NCBI GenBank assembly: GCA_965216905.1 | Contig: OZ244213.1 | Location: 3,100,001-3,164,000, forward strand | Direction: 5' to 3' | DNA length: 64,000 bases | Source: G965216905 sp965216905 | Lineage (GTDB): Bacteria; Actinomycetota; Acidimicrobiia; Spongiisociales; ZC4RG35 | In this document: positions 8,379 to 17,170 of the stretch, one piece after another | Numbering within the stretch: the stretch's first letter is position 1 | Layout of the letters: the number at the start of each line of letters is the position of its first letter | Translations under genes and position numbers: made by a program | The notes under the pieces: model-generated | Database searches by the model: none | What the model saw: the letters and a program-made list of their open reading frames with translations, nothing else | Told to the model about the DNA's origin: nothing

Positions 8379-9734
8379 TCAAAGACTCTCGATGAGCTTG
8401 TCGACCCGCTCGTCGAATGCTTTGAACGGGTCTTTGCACAACACCGTTCGTTGGGCTTGGTCGTTGAGCTTCAGATGGACCCAGTCCACCGTGAAGTCTC
8501 GCTTCTTCGCCTTGGCCGCTTTGATGAAGGATCCACGAAGTCGGGCTCGGGTGGTCTCCGGTGGATCGGTCATCGCGGTGGCGATGGCCTCGTCGGTGGT
8601 GATCCGCTCAACGCGATTCCGTCGCTCCAGCAGGTAATAGATGCCGCGTTCGGTGTTGACGTCGTGATAGGCCAAGTCGAGCATCGCCAGGCGAGGGCTC
8701 GACATCTGAAGGTTTCGCCGTGATCGGTATTCCTCGAGCATCGACAGCTTCGCCACCCAGTCGACTTCCCGGTCGAGGTTCATCGGGTCCTTCTCGAGAT
8801 TCGTGAGCAGATGCTCCCAGCGATCCACTGCTGCCTGCACCTCGTCGGGGAAGCCCGGATTCCTGGCGAAACGGATGGCGCGGTCGAGATACTCCCATTG
8901 GATGTCGAGAGCCGACAGCTCACGGCCGTTCGCGAGCCGTACTTTGCGACGGCATTCCGTATCGTGAGCGATCTCGCGGATCGCCCGAATCGGGTTCTCC
9001 AGACTCAGGTCACGAAACACGACGTCGCGTTCGATCATCTGGAGCAGGGCGACGACGGTGCCGACCTTGACGAACGTGGCGTACTCACTCATGTTCGAGT
9101 CGCCGGCGATGACATGCAGGCGCCGGTAGCGCTCGGCGTCGGCATGGGGCTCGTCGCGGGTGTTGATGATCGGCCGGCTGCGAGTGGTGGCGGAGGACAC
9201 TCCTTCCCAGATGTGCTCGGCTCGCTGTGCGATCGAGAAGGCGGTTCCCCTCGGCGTCTGGAGGAGCTTTCCCGAACCCAGGAAGATCTGCCGAGTGACG
9301 AGGAACGGGATCAGGATATCGACGGTTCGATGGAAGTCCTTGTGCCGGGACACCAGGTAGTTCTCGTGACAGCCGTAGCTGTTGCCTGCGGAGTCGGTGT
9401 TGTTCTTGAAGAGGTAGATCTCGCCTCGGATCCCCTCTTCCTCCAGCCGCTGTTCGGCCGAGGAGACCAGCCCCTCGAGGATCCGCTCCCCGGCCTTGTC
9501 GTGGGTAACGACGTCGACCAACCGGTCACACTCCGGCGTGGCGTACTCCGGATGGGACCCCACGTCGAGGTAGAGCCGTGCACCGTTCTCGAGGAACACG
9601 TTCGACGATCGCCCCCAACTGACGACCCGTCGAAAGAGGTATCGGGCGACCTCGTCGGGGCTCAGACGACGCTGGCCCCTGAGCGTACAGGTGACCCCGT
9701 ACTCGTTCTCCAGCCCGAAGATGCGACGGTCCAT
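8379..9734 (-). CDS. pafA: Pup-protein ligase PafA
   Basis: A 451-residue glutamine-synthetase-like ligase that uses ATP to join the C-terminal Glu of Pup to lysines of target proteins, marking them for the proteasome. 'FGLENEYGVTC' starts the nucleotide-binding core, and 'GARLYLDVGSHPEYATPEC' carries the probable catalytic base D57. 'NNTDSAGNSYGCHENYL' and 'INTRDEPHAD' are conserved core motifs. Unlike Dop, it lacks the insertion loop before the catalytic Asp. It lies 116 bp downstream of prcA and leads into pafB and pafC. The length matches the family. Confidence 0.96.
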   Translation of the reverse strand: MDRRIFGLENEYGVTCTLRGQRRLSPDEVARYLFRRVVSWGRSSNVFLENGARLYLDVGSHPEYATPECDRLVDVVTHDKAGERILEGLVSSAEQRLEEEGIRGEIYLFKNNTDSAGNSYGCHENYLVSRHKDFHRTVDILIPFLVTRQIFLGSGKLLQTPRGTAFSIAQRAEHIWEGVSSATTRSRPIINTRDEPHADAERYRRLHVIAGDSNMSEYATFVKVGTVVALLQMIERDVVFRDLSLENPIRAIREIAHDTECRRKVRLANGRELSALDIQWEYLDRAIRFARNPGFPDEVQAAVDRWEHLLTNLEKDPMNLDREVDWVAKLSMLEEYRSRRNLQMSSPRLAMLDLAYHDVNTERGIYYLLERRNRVERITTDEAIATAMTDPPETTRARLRGSFIKAAKAKKRDFTVDWVHLKLNDQAQRTVLCKDPFKAFDERVDKLIESL

Positions 9735-9850
9735 CGAGTATCAGCGTACTGGCGGTGGCCACTACTGGAACGGAGGACCTCAGCCCAGCCGACTCCCCCC
9801 ACTGGCACCCACCGCCGCACGCACCGCTGCCACCCACGACGGGCGCCCGG

Positions 9851-10501
9851 TCAGACGTCGATTCGCCGGAAGGTCCTTCGCCCGTTCGATGGGTCGAGGA
9901 CGGCGGCCTCCCACCCTTCGGATTCCCGGCCCTCGACCTGCCGGAATGCATCGACTCCGATTTCGACGGCGCGATCGAGGGTCATGTCCGGTTCGAAACC
10001 ATCGCGAATGGCCCGCTCGAGCGCGTCACCCTTGCCGCCGATGGCCGCGACGTGTCGCACGTCGAGCAGCGTGCCGTCGTAGGCCACTTTGAACATTCGG
10101 TGATCTGCTCCGTCCGCCGCAGCTTCCACGATCAACAGCTCCACCTCGTACGGCTTCGGCTCGTGACTGAAGATCTGACCCAGCGTCTGGGAGAAGGCGG
10201 TGGCCAGCGCCATCGCGTGGACGTCGTTGCGTGAGTACAGATAGCCGAGAAGGTCGGCTTGACGGATCCCCGCTTTGCGGAGGGCTTCGTACTCGTTGTA
10301 CCTGCCGACTCCGGCGAAGGCGATGCGATCGTAGACCTCCGAGATCTTGCGGAGGGCGTTGGACGGGTTCTCACCCAGGATCAGCACGCCGCCGGCATAC
10401 TCGATGGCCACGATCGACCGACCCCTGGCGATCCCTTTGCGGGCAAACTCCGCCTTGTCGCGGACGAGTTGCTCGGGGGCGACGTAGAAGGGCACCGTCA
10501 T
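9851..10501 (-). CDS. prcA: 20S proteasome alpha subunit
   Basis: A 216-residue alpha-type subunit that forms the outer rings and gates of the 20S core particle. It begins 'MTVPFYVAPEQLVRDKAEF', followed by 'KGIARGRSIVAIEYAGGVLI', the conserved gate and first strands. There is no active-site Thr, as expected for alpha. It overlaps the prcB stop by 4 bp (ATGA), ensuring equal production of both subunits. It is slightly short compared with other actinobacterial alpha subunits because the acidic C-terminal tail is minimal. Confidence 0.95.
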   Translation of the reverse strand: MTVPFYVAPEQLVRDKAEFARKGIARGRSIVAIEYAGGVLILGENPSNALRKISEVYDRIAFAGVGRYNEYEALRKAGIRQADLLGYLYSRNDVHAMALATAFSQTLGQIFSHEPKPYEVELLIVEAAADGADHRMFKVAYDGTLLDVRHVAAIGGKGDALERAIRDGFEPDMTLDRAVEIGVDAFRQVEGRESEGWEAAVLDPSNGRRTFRRIDV

Positions 10502-11280
10502 CGGATCGTCTCCACGGCGTCTTCGGCGACGGGTCGCAGCCGCTCGTCCTCTACCTCCTGGGCACCGTCCGCATCCACGACGAACACATTGGGGAGAATG
10601 CCTCGCAGCAAGTCCGGTCCGCCGGTGGCGGTGTCCTCGACGGACGCAGCGACCAAGGCGCGGACTGCCAGTGCAATCGCTTCCCCGCTGTCGAGACCCT
10701 CCCGAAATGCGGTGCGAAGATACGACTTGGCGAGCCGCGAACCCGAGCCGGTGGACCCGAAGTCACGCTCTTCATACCGTCCGCCGACGACGTCGTAGGT
10801 GTACAAACGACCGGCCCCGTCGAGCTCGTCATATCCGGCGAACAGGGGGACGACCACCAATCCCTGAAATGCCATCGGAAGCTGGTTGCGGACGAGCCGG
10901 GCGAGGAAGGCCGCCTTGCCTTCGAGCGTCAGCCGGACGCCTTCGATCTTCTCGTAGTGCTCGAGTTCGACCTGGAACAGCTTGACCATCTCGATGGCGA
11001 TGCCGGCTGTTCCGGCGATGGCGACCGCCGAGTGTCGGTCGGCTGGAAAGACCTTCTGAATATGGCGGTGAGCGACGAGATGGCCCTCGGTCGCCCGCCG
11101 GTCACCGGCCATGACGACGCCACCGTCGAACCGAAGGGCCAGCACAGTCGTCCCCTCCGGTGCGCTGATCTCGGCGCCCGGCGGGGCATCGAAGGTGGAA
11201 TCGATGGCCCGGGCTCGGAGCAACTCGGTGAAGCTCGAGCCGGCACCGAGAAGGTCGAGCGGCAAGGTCGGTTCAGCCAT
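10498..11280 (-). CDS. prcB: 20S proteasome beta subunit (N-terminal nucleophile hydrolase)
   Basis: A 260-residue catalytic subunit that cleaves unfolded substrates inside the 20S chamber. A propeptide of 43 residues precedes 'GTTVLALRFDGGVVMAGDRR'. Autocleavage after Gly43 would expose Thr44 as the N-terminal nucleophile, and the Asp and Lys/Arg network of the family follows. The gene lies 42 bp downstream of pup and overlaps prcA by 4 bp. Assembly with PrcA and the Mpa ATPase is expected from the family. Confidence 0.96.
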   Translation of the reverse strand: MAEPTLPLDLLGAGSSFTELLRARAIDSTFDAPPGAEISAPEGTTVLALRFDGGVVMAGDRRATEGHLVAHRHIQKVFPADRHSAVAIAGTAGIAIEMVKLFQVELEHYEKIEGVRLTLEGKAAFLARLVRNQLPMAFQGLVVVPLFAGYDELDGAGRLYTYDVVGGRYEERDFGSTGSGSRLAKSYLRTAFREGLDSGEAIALAVRALVAASVEDTATGGPDLLRGILPNVFVVDADGAQEVEDERLRPVAEDAVETIR

Positions 11281-11322
11281 GACGAACCACTGTAAACGTC
11301 GGAAGCCGCGTGGCTGCCGGCG

Positions 11323-11505
11323 CTACTCGCCGCCCTTCTGGACGTAGTTCTTGACGAATTCCTCGGCGTTCTCCTCGAGCACCGAATCGATCTCGTCCAG
11401 GAGGTCGTCGATGTCTTCCACCTGCTCGCGCTCGGAGGACTCGACCTCTTCCTGTTCGGCGGGCCGGTCGGTTCGTCGGTTTCGGGTGCGGTCTTTCTCG
11501 GCCAT
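11323..11505 (-). CDS. pup: Prokaryotic ubiquitin-like protein Pup, ending in Gly-Gly-Glu
   Basis: A 60-residue, largely disordered, acidic protein conjugated to lysines by PafA and recognised by the coiled coils of Mpa. The middle 'VEDIDDLLDEIDSVLEENAE' is the Mpa-binding helix and the tail is 'EFVKNYVQKGGE'. The last residue is already Glu, so no deamidation of a C-terminal Gln is needed before ligation, unlike in mycobacteria. The ATG at 11505 is 2 bases after the dop stop, and its AGGAGG ribosome-binding site is formed by the last codons of dop, so pup translation is coupled to dop. Confidence 0.97.
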   Translation of the reverse strand: MAEKDRTRNRRTDRPAEQEEVESSEREQVEDIDDLLDEIDSVLEENAEEFVKNYVQKGGE

Positions 11506-11507
11506 CG

Positions 11508-12983
11508 TCAACCTCCTAGTGCGTCGATGAGGGCTGCGGCGTCCTCGACACTGTCGAGCAGTGGCTGGACTCGTTCCCTGTCGCCGCGCAGGGGCTCCAT
11601 CATAGGAATCCGTTTGAGATGCGTATCGCCGACGTCGAACACCAGCGAATCCCAGTTGGCGGCCATGATCGATTCCTTGAACCGACGGACGCACTGACCC
11701 CGGAAGTAGGCACGGGTCCGCTCGGGAGGGTTCGCCATCGCCGCCTCCACTTGCTCGTCGGTGAACATCCGACGCATCTGTCCACGCTCGACGAGCCGGT
11801 GGTACATGCCCACCGTTCGATCGACATCGTGGTACTGCAGATCGATGGCGCGCAGTTTCGCCGCATTCCATTCGAGCCCGTGACGGTCTGCGTAGGCGCG
11901 CAGCAGTCGGTACTTCGCAACCCAGTCGAGGCGGTCGGCACAGCGGTCGGGATCGATCTCGAGATCCGACAACGTCTCATCCCAAGCATCGACGACCGCG
12001 GTCCAGATCGGCTCGTCCATGTCGCGCTCCACGTACTTGGCGAGCCACTCGTGGTACCGGCGCTGAATCTCGAGCGCCGTCGCCCGTCCGCCCCCGTCGA
12101 GGTCGAGCGAGGTCGTGAGCGAGGGATCGTGCGACACCGACCAGCAGGCCGTGACCGGATCGGCCAGGTCGATCGTCGCCGGAAGGGCCCCATCCTCCAA
12201 CGCGGCGAGGAAGAGCGAGGTGACGCCCAGCTTCAGAAACGTCTGATACTCCGACAGGGTGGCGTCGCCGATGATCACGTGCAGCCGCCGGTACTTGCTC
12301 GGGTCGCCGTGCGGTTCGTCGCGGGTATTGATGATCGGTCGCTTCAGTGTGGTCTCCAGCCCGACTTCCTCTTCGAAGAAGTCGGCGCGCTGGGTGATCT
12401 GATAGTCGACCTCGGGTCGGCCGTTCTCGGAACCGACCTTTCCCGAGCCCGTCAAGACCTGCCGAGAGACGAAGAAGGTCGTGGCGTGGCGAATGACCGC
12501 CCCGAAGGATGTCTCGCGACCGAGCAGGTAGTTCTCGTGTGCGCCGTACGAGTTGCCCTTGCCATCGGAGTTGTTCTTGTAGAGCTTGAGGGCCTGACCG
12601 TCCGGGAGCGAATGGTTCGCAGCCTGGGCGGCTGCCTCCATGACCCACTCGCCCGCCTTGTCGTGAAGTGCGGCTTCCAGAGGATCCCAGCACTCGGGCG
12701 TCGAATACTCCGGGTGGGCGTGGTCGACGTACAGGCGGGCTCCGTTGGTCAGCACCGCATTCACCAGCGCCGAATCCGCGTCACCGACGCCGTACCCCTC
12801 GTGCCCGAATCCCCGTGCGTCCCGGCCGGGCGATTCCTCCTCGTAGGACCACTGCACCCGGACCCGCTCGCCCGGATAGGAGTTGATGGCGAACGCGGAT
12901 GCCAATGCCGGGTTGGAATCGGGCTTGTTACGGATCAGGACCCCGTACTCGGTCTCGGTCCCGAGCACTTTGCGAACACTCAT
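11508..12983 (-). CDS. dop: Depupylase Dop
   Basis: A 491-residue paralogue of PafA that removes Pup from substrates and, where Pup ends in Gln, deamidates it. 'GTETEYGVLIRNK' and 'GARLYVDHAHPEYSTPEC' (D87 the probable catalytic Asp) are the nucleotide and active-site motifs. The long segment between residues 35 and 72 is the Dop-specific loop that distinguishes it from PafA. Because Pup here already ends in Glu, Dop probably acts only as a depupylase. It overlaps the pup ribosome-binding site and follows mpa by 55 bp. Confidence 0.95.
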   Translation of the reverse strand: MSVRKVLGTETEYGVLIRNKPDSNPALASAFAINSYPGERVRVQWSYEEESPGRDARGFGHEGYGVGDADSALVNAVLTNGARLYVDHAHPEYSTPECWDPLEAALHDKAGEWVMEAAAQAANHSLPDGQALKLYKNNSDGKGNSYGAHENYLLGRETSFGAVIRHATTFFVSRQVLTGSGKVGSENGRPEVDYQITQRADFFEEEVGLETTLKRPIINTRDEPHGDPSKYRRLHVIIGDATLSEYQTFLKLGVTSLFLAALEDGALPATIDLADPVTACWSVSHDPSLTTSLDLDGGGRATALEIQRRYHEWLAKYVERDMDEPIWTAVVDAWDETLSDLEIDPDRCADRLDWVAKYRLLRAYADRHGLEWNAAKLRAIDLQYHDVDRTVGMYHRLVERGQMRRMFTDEQVEAAMANPPERTRAYFRGQCVRRFKESIMAANWDSLVFDVGDTHLKRIPMMEPLRGDRERVQPLLDSVEDAAALIDALGG

Positions 12984-13038
12984 CGATACTCGGCCGGCCG
13001 GATCGGGGCGCTCGGCCGGCTCCCGGAGTGGTGCTCGT

Positions 13039-14769
13039 TCACAGGTACTGCCCGGTGGAGACGCCTTCGATCATGCGCGACTCGCCGTCACCGTGGATCA
13101 GGGTTCGCACGTGGACGATGCGTTCGCCCTTCTTGCCGGCCACCTTGGCCCAGTCATCCGGATTGGTCGTGTTCGGGAGGTCCTCGTGTTCGCGGAACTC
13201 CTGCACGATGGCATTCTGGAGGTCCTCGCGCCGCACACCGACACTGCCGTCGGCGATCTGCCGCTTGATGGCCTCCTTCTTCGCTCGGCGCACGATGTTC
13301 TCGATCATGGCTCCCGACGCGAAGTCCTTGAAGAAGAGCACTTCCCGATCTCCGCTGGCATAGGTGACCTCGAGGAACCGATTCTCGTCGCCTTCCGAGA
13401 ACATGGTGTCGACGACGTCCTCGATGAGCCGGTCGACGTGAGCCGCCCGGTCGCCGCCGCTCTCCGCCATCTCTACTGCGTCGAACGGAGCCTCATCGGA
13501 GAGATAGATACGGAAGATCTGGCGGGCGGCCGCCGGGTCGGGTCGGCTGATCTTGATCTTCACATCGAGACGTCCGGGACGGAGGATCGCCGGATCGATG
13601 AGATCCTCGCGATTGGTGGCACCGATGACGATCACGTTCTTCAGCGACTCGACGCCGTCGAGCTCGCTGAGGAGCTGTGGAACGATCGTCGATTCCACAT
13701 CGCTGGAGATGCCCGAACCCCTGGTTCGGAACAGCGAGTCCATCTCGTCGAAGAAGACGATGACCGGCACGCCCTGCTCGGATTTCTCCTTCGCCCGCTG
13801 GAAGATGAGACGGATCTGCCGTTCGGTCTCCCCCACCCACTTGTTCAGCAGCTCGGGACCCTTGATGTTCAGGAAGTACGAATGGGTATCCGGGTGCCCG
13901 GTCCGCTCGGCCACCGCTTTGGCGAGGCTGTTTGCGACCGCCTTGGCGATGAGTGTCTTGCCGCACCCCGGTGGGCCGTACAGCAGGATGCCCTTTGGCG
14001 GGACGAGTCCGTAGGTTGAGAACAGGTCGCGGTGGACGTACGGCAGTTCGACGGCGTCTCGGATCTCCTCGATCTGATCCCGAAGCCCTCCGACCTGGTC
14101 GTAGGTGACGTCGGGGACTTCCTCCAACACCAGTTCCTCGACCTCCGGTCGGGCAAGCCGCTCGAAGGCCAGCTGGCTCTTCAGGTCGAGCCGGACGTGG
14201 TCTCCGACCCTGATCGGCTCGTCCTTCAAGGAGTCGGCCACGCCCACCACCATCTCGTCATCGGCGCGAGCCAGGACGACCAGCCGCCCGTCGTCGAGCT
14301 TCTCACGAATCCGAACCACGTCACCTCGATCGTCGAAACCGCGGACGTCGACGATGGTGAAGCTCTCATTGAGAAGGACCTGCTGCCCGACCTGGAGCTG
14401 TTTGACCTCGACCGCCGGTTGCGCCGCCACACGGAGCTTGCGGCTCCCGGTCATGATGTCGACGGATCCGTCACCGTTGACGCCGAGCACGGTTCCGAAG
14501 TTGTTCGGAGGGGTGGTGAGCTTCTCGACCTCGTTCCGCAACACGGTCAGTTGCTGTCGAGCCTCTTCGAGCACCGTCGTCAGCTTCTCGTTCTGTTTCA
14601 GGGTCCGCTTGAGCTTGGCGTTGGCCTCGGCGAGCTGCTCCTCGAGCTGGTGTGTGCTCCCCGGAGCGTGCTCGAGCCGAGCGCGGAGCCGCACGATCTC
14701 TGCCTCGAGCGCCGCTCGAGACGGCGCCGACGAGCCAAACTCGTCTGCATCTCTCGGCCGGTCGCTCAT
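13039..14769 (-). CDS. mpa: Proteasome-associated AAA ATPase Mpa/ARC
   Basis: A 576-residue ring-forming unfoldase that binds Pup and feeds pupylated proteins into the 20S proteasome. Coiled coil spans about residues 17-85, two OB-type domains about 90-205, and the AAA domain follows with Walker A 'GPPGCGKT' (265-272) and Walker B 'VIVFFDEMDS' (D341, E342). The C-terminus is '...GVSTGQYL', the penultimate-Tyr docking motif that opens the proteasome gate. A well-formed promoter precedes it, making it the likely first gene of the proteasome operon. Its neighbours dop, pup and prcBA confirm the role. Confidence 0.97.
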   Translation of the reverse strand: MSDRPRDADEFGSSAPSRAALEAEIVRLRARLEHAPGSTHQLEEQLAEANAKLKRTLKQNEKLTTVLEEARQQLTVLRNEVEKLTTPPNNFGTVLGVNGDGSVDIMTGSRKLRVAAQPAVEVKQLQVGQQVLLNESFTIVDVRGFDDRGDVVRIREKLDDGRLVVLARADDEMVVGVADSLKDEPIRVGDHVRLDLKSQLAFERLARPEVEELVLEEVPDVTYDQVGGLRDQIEEIRDAVELPYVHRDLFSTYGLVPPKGILLYGPPGCGKTLIAKAVANSLAKAVAERTGHPDTHSYFLNIKGPELLNKWVGETERQIRLIFQRAKEKSEQGVPVIVFFDEMDSLFRTRGSGISSDVESTIVPQLLSELDGVESLKNVIVIGATNREDLIDPAILRPGRLDVKIKISRPDPAAARQIFRIYLSDEAPFDAVEMAESGGDRAAHVDRLIEDVVDTMFSEGDENRFLEVTYASGDREVLFFKDFASGAMIENIVRRAKKEAIKRQIADGSVGVRREDLQNAIVQEFREHEDLPNTTNPDDWAKVAGKKGERIVHVRTLIHGDGESRMIEGVSTGQYL

Positions 14770-14805
14770 CGTGATCCATCTCCTGTCAGCGGCGTGACAA
14801 CGCGC

Positions 14806-14834
14806 AGTATAAGGAGGGTGACGGTTTGCGTCAG
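14806..14834 (-). promoter_or_regulatory. Promoter of mpa and the proteasome operon
   Basis: On the minus strand CTGACG (14834-14829) and TATACT (14811-14806) are separated by 17 bases, a good sigma-70-type promoter about 36 bases before the mpa ATG. The ribosome-binding site 'AGGAG' follows. The opposite direction leads to the ferredoxin gene, for which I see no comparable promoter. Confidence 0.6.
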
Positions 14835-14951
14835 CGGCTTGTTCGGCTTCTCACAGTGACGCCCTGAACGCTCACCGTGTCCGCGCCGCCTGACGCTCCC
14901 GGTCGGGAAGGGGTACACTCGCCGCCGTCCGCCGAGGAGAAGGACCGCCGC

Positions 14952-15197
14952 ATGAAGGTATGGATCGATCAAGACCTGTGCACGGGAGACGGGCTCTGTG
15001 AGGAGATCGCACCGGATGTCTTCGTCTTGCTCGACGACGGACTCGCCTACGTCCGCGAGGGCGACAAGATCTATGCCGAAGCCAAGGGAAACCCGCAGGG
15101 TTCCCAAGGGATGGCGGTGGTTCCCGACGGCCAGGAGGACATCACCGTCGAGTCGGCCGAGGAATGCCCCGGGGAGTGCATCTTCCTGGAGCCGTGA
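14952..15197 (+). CDS. Single-cluster ferredoxin with CxxDxxC motif
   Basis: An 81-residue soluble electron carrier. Cysteines are C10, C16, C72 and C76. The first motif is C-T-G-D-G-L-C, in which Asp13 occupies the place of the third Cys, and the end is 'ECPGECIFLEP'. Such CxxDxxC ferredoxins hold a [3Fe-4S] cluster or an Asp-liganded [4Fe-4S] cluster. The ATG at 14952 has 'GAGGAGAAGG' upstream; the open frame before it is not needed. It is transcribed away from mpa, 182 bp apart, and ends 10 bp from the convergent trmI. Redox partners (for example a P450 or an Fe-S-dependent tRNA thiolase) are unknown. Confidence 0.9.
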   Translation: MKVWIDQDLCTGDGLCEEIAPDVFVLLDDGLAYVREGDKIYAEAKGNPQGSQGMAVVPDGQEDITVESAEECPGECIFLEP

Positions 15198-15207
15198 TCC
15201 GGGTCCT

Positions 15208-16068
15208 TCACGGCGGGATGGTGCCGTCGGGATCGGATATCTGACCTTCGTCGGTGGGCCGCTCGGATCCGCCTTCTTGGGTCTCGTCGGGCTCCACACG
15301 CCGGGCGATCACCAGGAAGCCCGTGTGGCCGACCATCTGGTGACTGGGTCGGACCGATCGCCCCGACACGTTCCAGGTCCGGTACAGCGTCTCCATCACC
15401 TCGATCTCGGCCCAGGGGCCGCTCCGCAGGGTCTCGACCAGCGTTTGGATCTGGGGGACGGTGGGGAGATAGGCACAGAGAATCGTCCCCGGCGCCGAAG
15501 TCTCGGCCGCCCGGCCGGCTGCGTGCCAGGGTTCGGGCAGGTCGAGGACGATGCGGTCGGCGTCGACCGTGCCGATGACATCCTCGACGTCGCCGCTCCG
15601 CAGCTCGACGTGGGCAGGCACCTCCCCGAACCATCGTTGGAGGGTCTTCCGTCCGACCTTCTGATGCTCTTCTCGACGTTCGACACTCACCACCCTGCCC
15701 GACGCTCCCACTGCCCGCGCCAGTGCGGTGGTGAGCGCCGCCGATCCGGTTCCGGCTTCGAGCACCGTCATGCCCGGTCCGATGTCGGCCCACACCAGGA
15801 TCGGCCCGATGTCCTTGGGGTAGACCACCTGCGCTCGACGTTGCATCTTCAGGACGAAGTCGGCCATCCGGGGCCGGAGGACCCGCAGCCGGCCACCTCC
15901 GCTGGCCGTCACCAAACCACCATCGCCGGCGGCGGCGATGTCCTCGTGGGGGACAACGCCCCGGTGGTATTGGAACGTTTGTCCCGGCTGGATCTTCACC
16001 AGGTATCTCCTGCCCTTGGCATCGACCAGGAGCGCAGACTGGCCCGGCTCGAACGGGGTCGGGATCAT
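15208..16068 (-). CDS. trmI: tRNA (adenine-58-N1)-methyltransferase TrmI
   Basis: A 286-residue SAM-dependent enzyme that makes m1A58 in the T-loop of tRNA, as a homotetramer in bacteria. An N-terminal beta domain ('RYLVKIQPGQTFQYHRGVV') precedes the Rossmann fold, with motif I 'VLEAGTGSAALT' at about 102-113 and the catalytic region 'RIVLDLPEPWHA' near 171-182. It overlaps the start of the ttuA stop by 4 bp. A trmI homologue is also found near mpa in mycobacteria. The pairing with ttuA and ttuB points to coordinated T-loop modification. Confidence 0.92.
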   Translation of the reverse strand: MIPTPFEPGQSALLVDAKGRRYLVKIQPGQTFQYHRGVVPHEDIAAAGDGGLVTASGGGRLRVLRPRMADFVLKMQRRAQVVYPKDIGPILVWADIGPGMTVLEAGTGSAALTTALARAVGASGRVVSVERREEHQKVGRKTLQRWFGEVPAHVELRSGDVEDVIGTVDADRIVLDLPEPWHAAGRAAETSAPGTILCAYLPTVPQIQTLVETLRSGPWAEIEVMETLYRTWNVSGRSVRPSHQMVGHTGFLVIARRVEPDETQEGGSERPTDEGQISDPDGTIPP

Positions 16069-16979
16069 CTGTCCGATCCGGAGATGTGGAGCAAGGTCCG
16101 CTCATGTACCCGGCAGAAGGCACAGATCTCGCCGGTCGTGGCACCGCCGCATCGCTCGCACTTCTCCAGCTCGGGCGGCTCCGCGCCTCGGAAGTTGTCC
16201 GATGCACGGTCGAGGAACCCGAGAAGGAACTGCGATTTGATGCCGGGCGACTCCTCCTCGAGGCGATTCAGCCATTCCTTGTACCGGTTGATGGTGTTGC
16301 CCTTGGCCATCGGACACTCCTCGACCTCGTAGTCGATGCCTTGCACCACTGCGTAGGCAGCCGTCTCGCGTTCCGCCACCCGCACCAGCGGCTTGACCTT
16401 GCGGATCAGTCCGGCACGGTCCTCCAAGACCGGACGCTGCCGACCCAGGTACTCGGTCTGCCAGCCCAGGACATTCGAGAGCAGCGTGGCCGCCTCATCG
16501 TCGAGGTTGTGCCCCATCACCAGCACGTCGTAGCCGCTCCGCTCGGCGACGTCGTTGAGGATGTACCGCTTGGAGAGGCCACAGGCCGAGCAGGCCACTC
16601 GCCGGGTAGCCGCCGCCGCGTCCGGGATCGAGAAGCCCCATTCCCCGGGCAGGTCGACGACCTCCAGTTTCAGACCTCGGCGTTCTGCGAAGGACTTCGA
16701 GAACTCCAGACCCTCGCTGCTGTACGCCCCGATTCCGAGATGGAGGTAGACGCCGTCCACCGAATGACCGAGTTCCGTGAGGATGTTCCACAGCGCCAGG
16801 CTGTCCTTGCCCCCGGAGACACCGAGGAGCATTCGGTCGTCCGGTCGGATCATGTCGAAATCGTGGATCGCCCGCTCGACCTGCCGATGCATGTGCTCGG
16901 TGAAGTGGGGGGCGCAGAAGTTGGCGTTGTGTCGGCGGATCTGGATGACCGCCCGCTCCCGACAAACCCGGCATTTCAT
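16065..16979 (-). CDS. ttuA: tRNA-5-methyluridine(54) 2-sulfurtransferase TtuA
   Basis: A 304-residue PP-loop ATPase that thiolates U/T54 of tRNA with sulfur delivered by the carrier TtuB. The N-terminal zinc site is C3, C6, C22, H25; the PP-loop is 'SGGKDS' (55-60); the iron-sulfur cysteines are C130, C133 and C222; and a C-terminal zinc site has C274, C277, C286, C289. These three cluster cysteines match the pattern known for Thermus TtuA. It is coupled to trmI downstream and to ttuB upstream by 4-bp overlaps. TtcA and TilS are related, but the two zinc ribbons and the ttuB neighbour favour TtuA. Confidence 0.9.
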   Translation of the reverse strand: MKCRVCRERAVIQIRRHNANFCAPHFTEHMHRQVERAIHDFDMIRPDDRMLLGVSGGKDSLALWNILTELGHSVDGVYLHLGIGAYSSEGLEFSKSFAERRGLKLEVVDLPGEWGFSIPDAAAATRRVACSACGLSKRYILNDVAERSGYDVLVMGHNLDDEAATLLSNVLGWQTEYLGRQRPVLEDRAGLIRKVKPLVRVAERETAAYAVVQGIDYEVEECPMAKGNTINRYKEWLNRLEEESPGIKSQFLLGFLDRASDNFRGAEPPELEKCERCGGATTGEICAFCRVHERTLLHISGSDR

Positions 16980-17170
16980 CCGCCCGAGATCACCGGCCGC
17001 AGCTCGATCACGTCGTCTTCGGAAAGCGCACGATCGACCGTCAGCAGTTCATTGCCACGGATGACCAGCACCGACTCGGCGACCACGTCCATCCGCTTCA
17101 ACAACCCGGCGACCGTGGTGGGACCAGACACCTCGATCTCGCGTTTCGGCTGCCGCATGATGACTCTCAC
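16976..17170 (-). CDS. ttuB: Ubiquitin-like sulfur carrier TtuB (ThiS/MoaD fold), ends Gly-Gly
   Basis: A 64-residue beta-grasp protein ending 'ELRPVISGG'. The terminal Gly-Gly would be adenylated by an E1-like enzyme and converted to a thiocarboxylate, donating sulfur to TtuA. In Thermus the homologue can also be attached to proteins, like ubiquitin. The GTG at 17170 overlaps the stop of the small upstream membrane peptide (GTGA), which favours it over the ATG at 17158. The E1-like activating enzyme is not in this window. It stands out as a second ubiquitin-like protein close to the Pup system. Confidence 0.85.
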   Translation of the reverse strand: MRVIMRQPKREIEVSGPTTVAGLLKRMDVVAESVLVIRGNELLTVDRALSEDDVIELRPVISGG

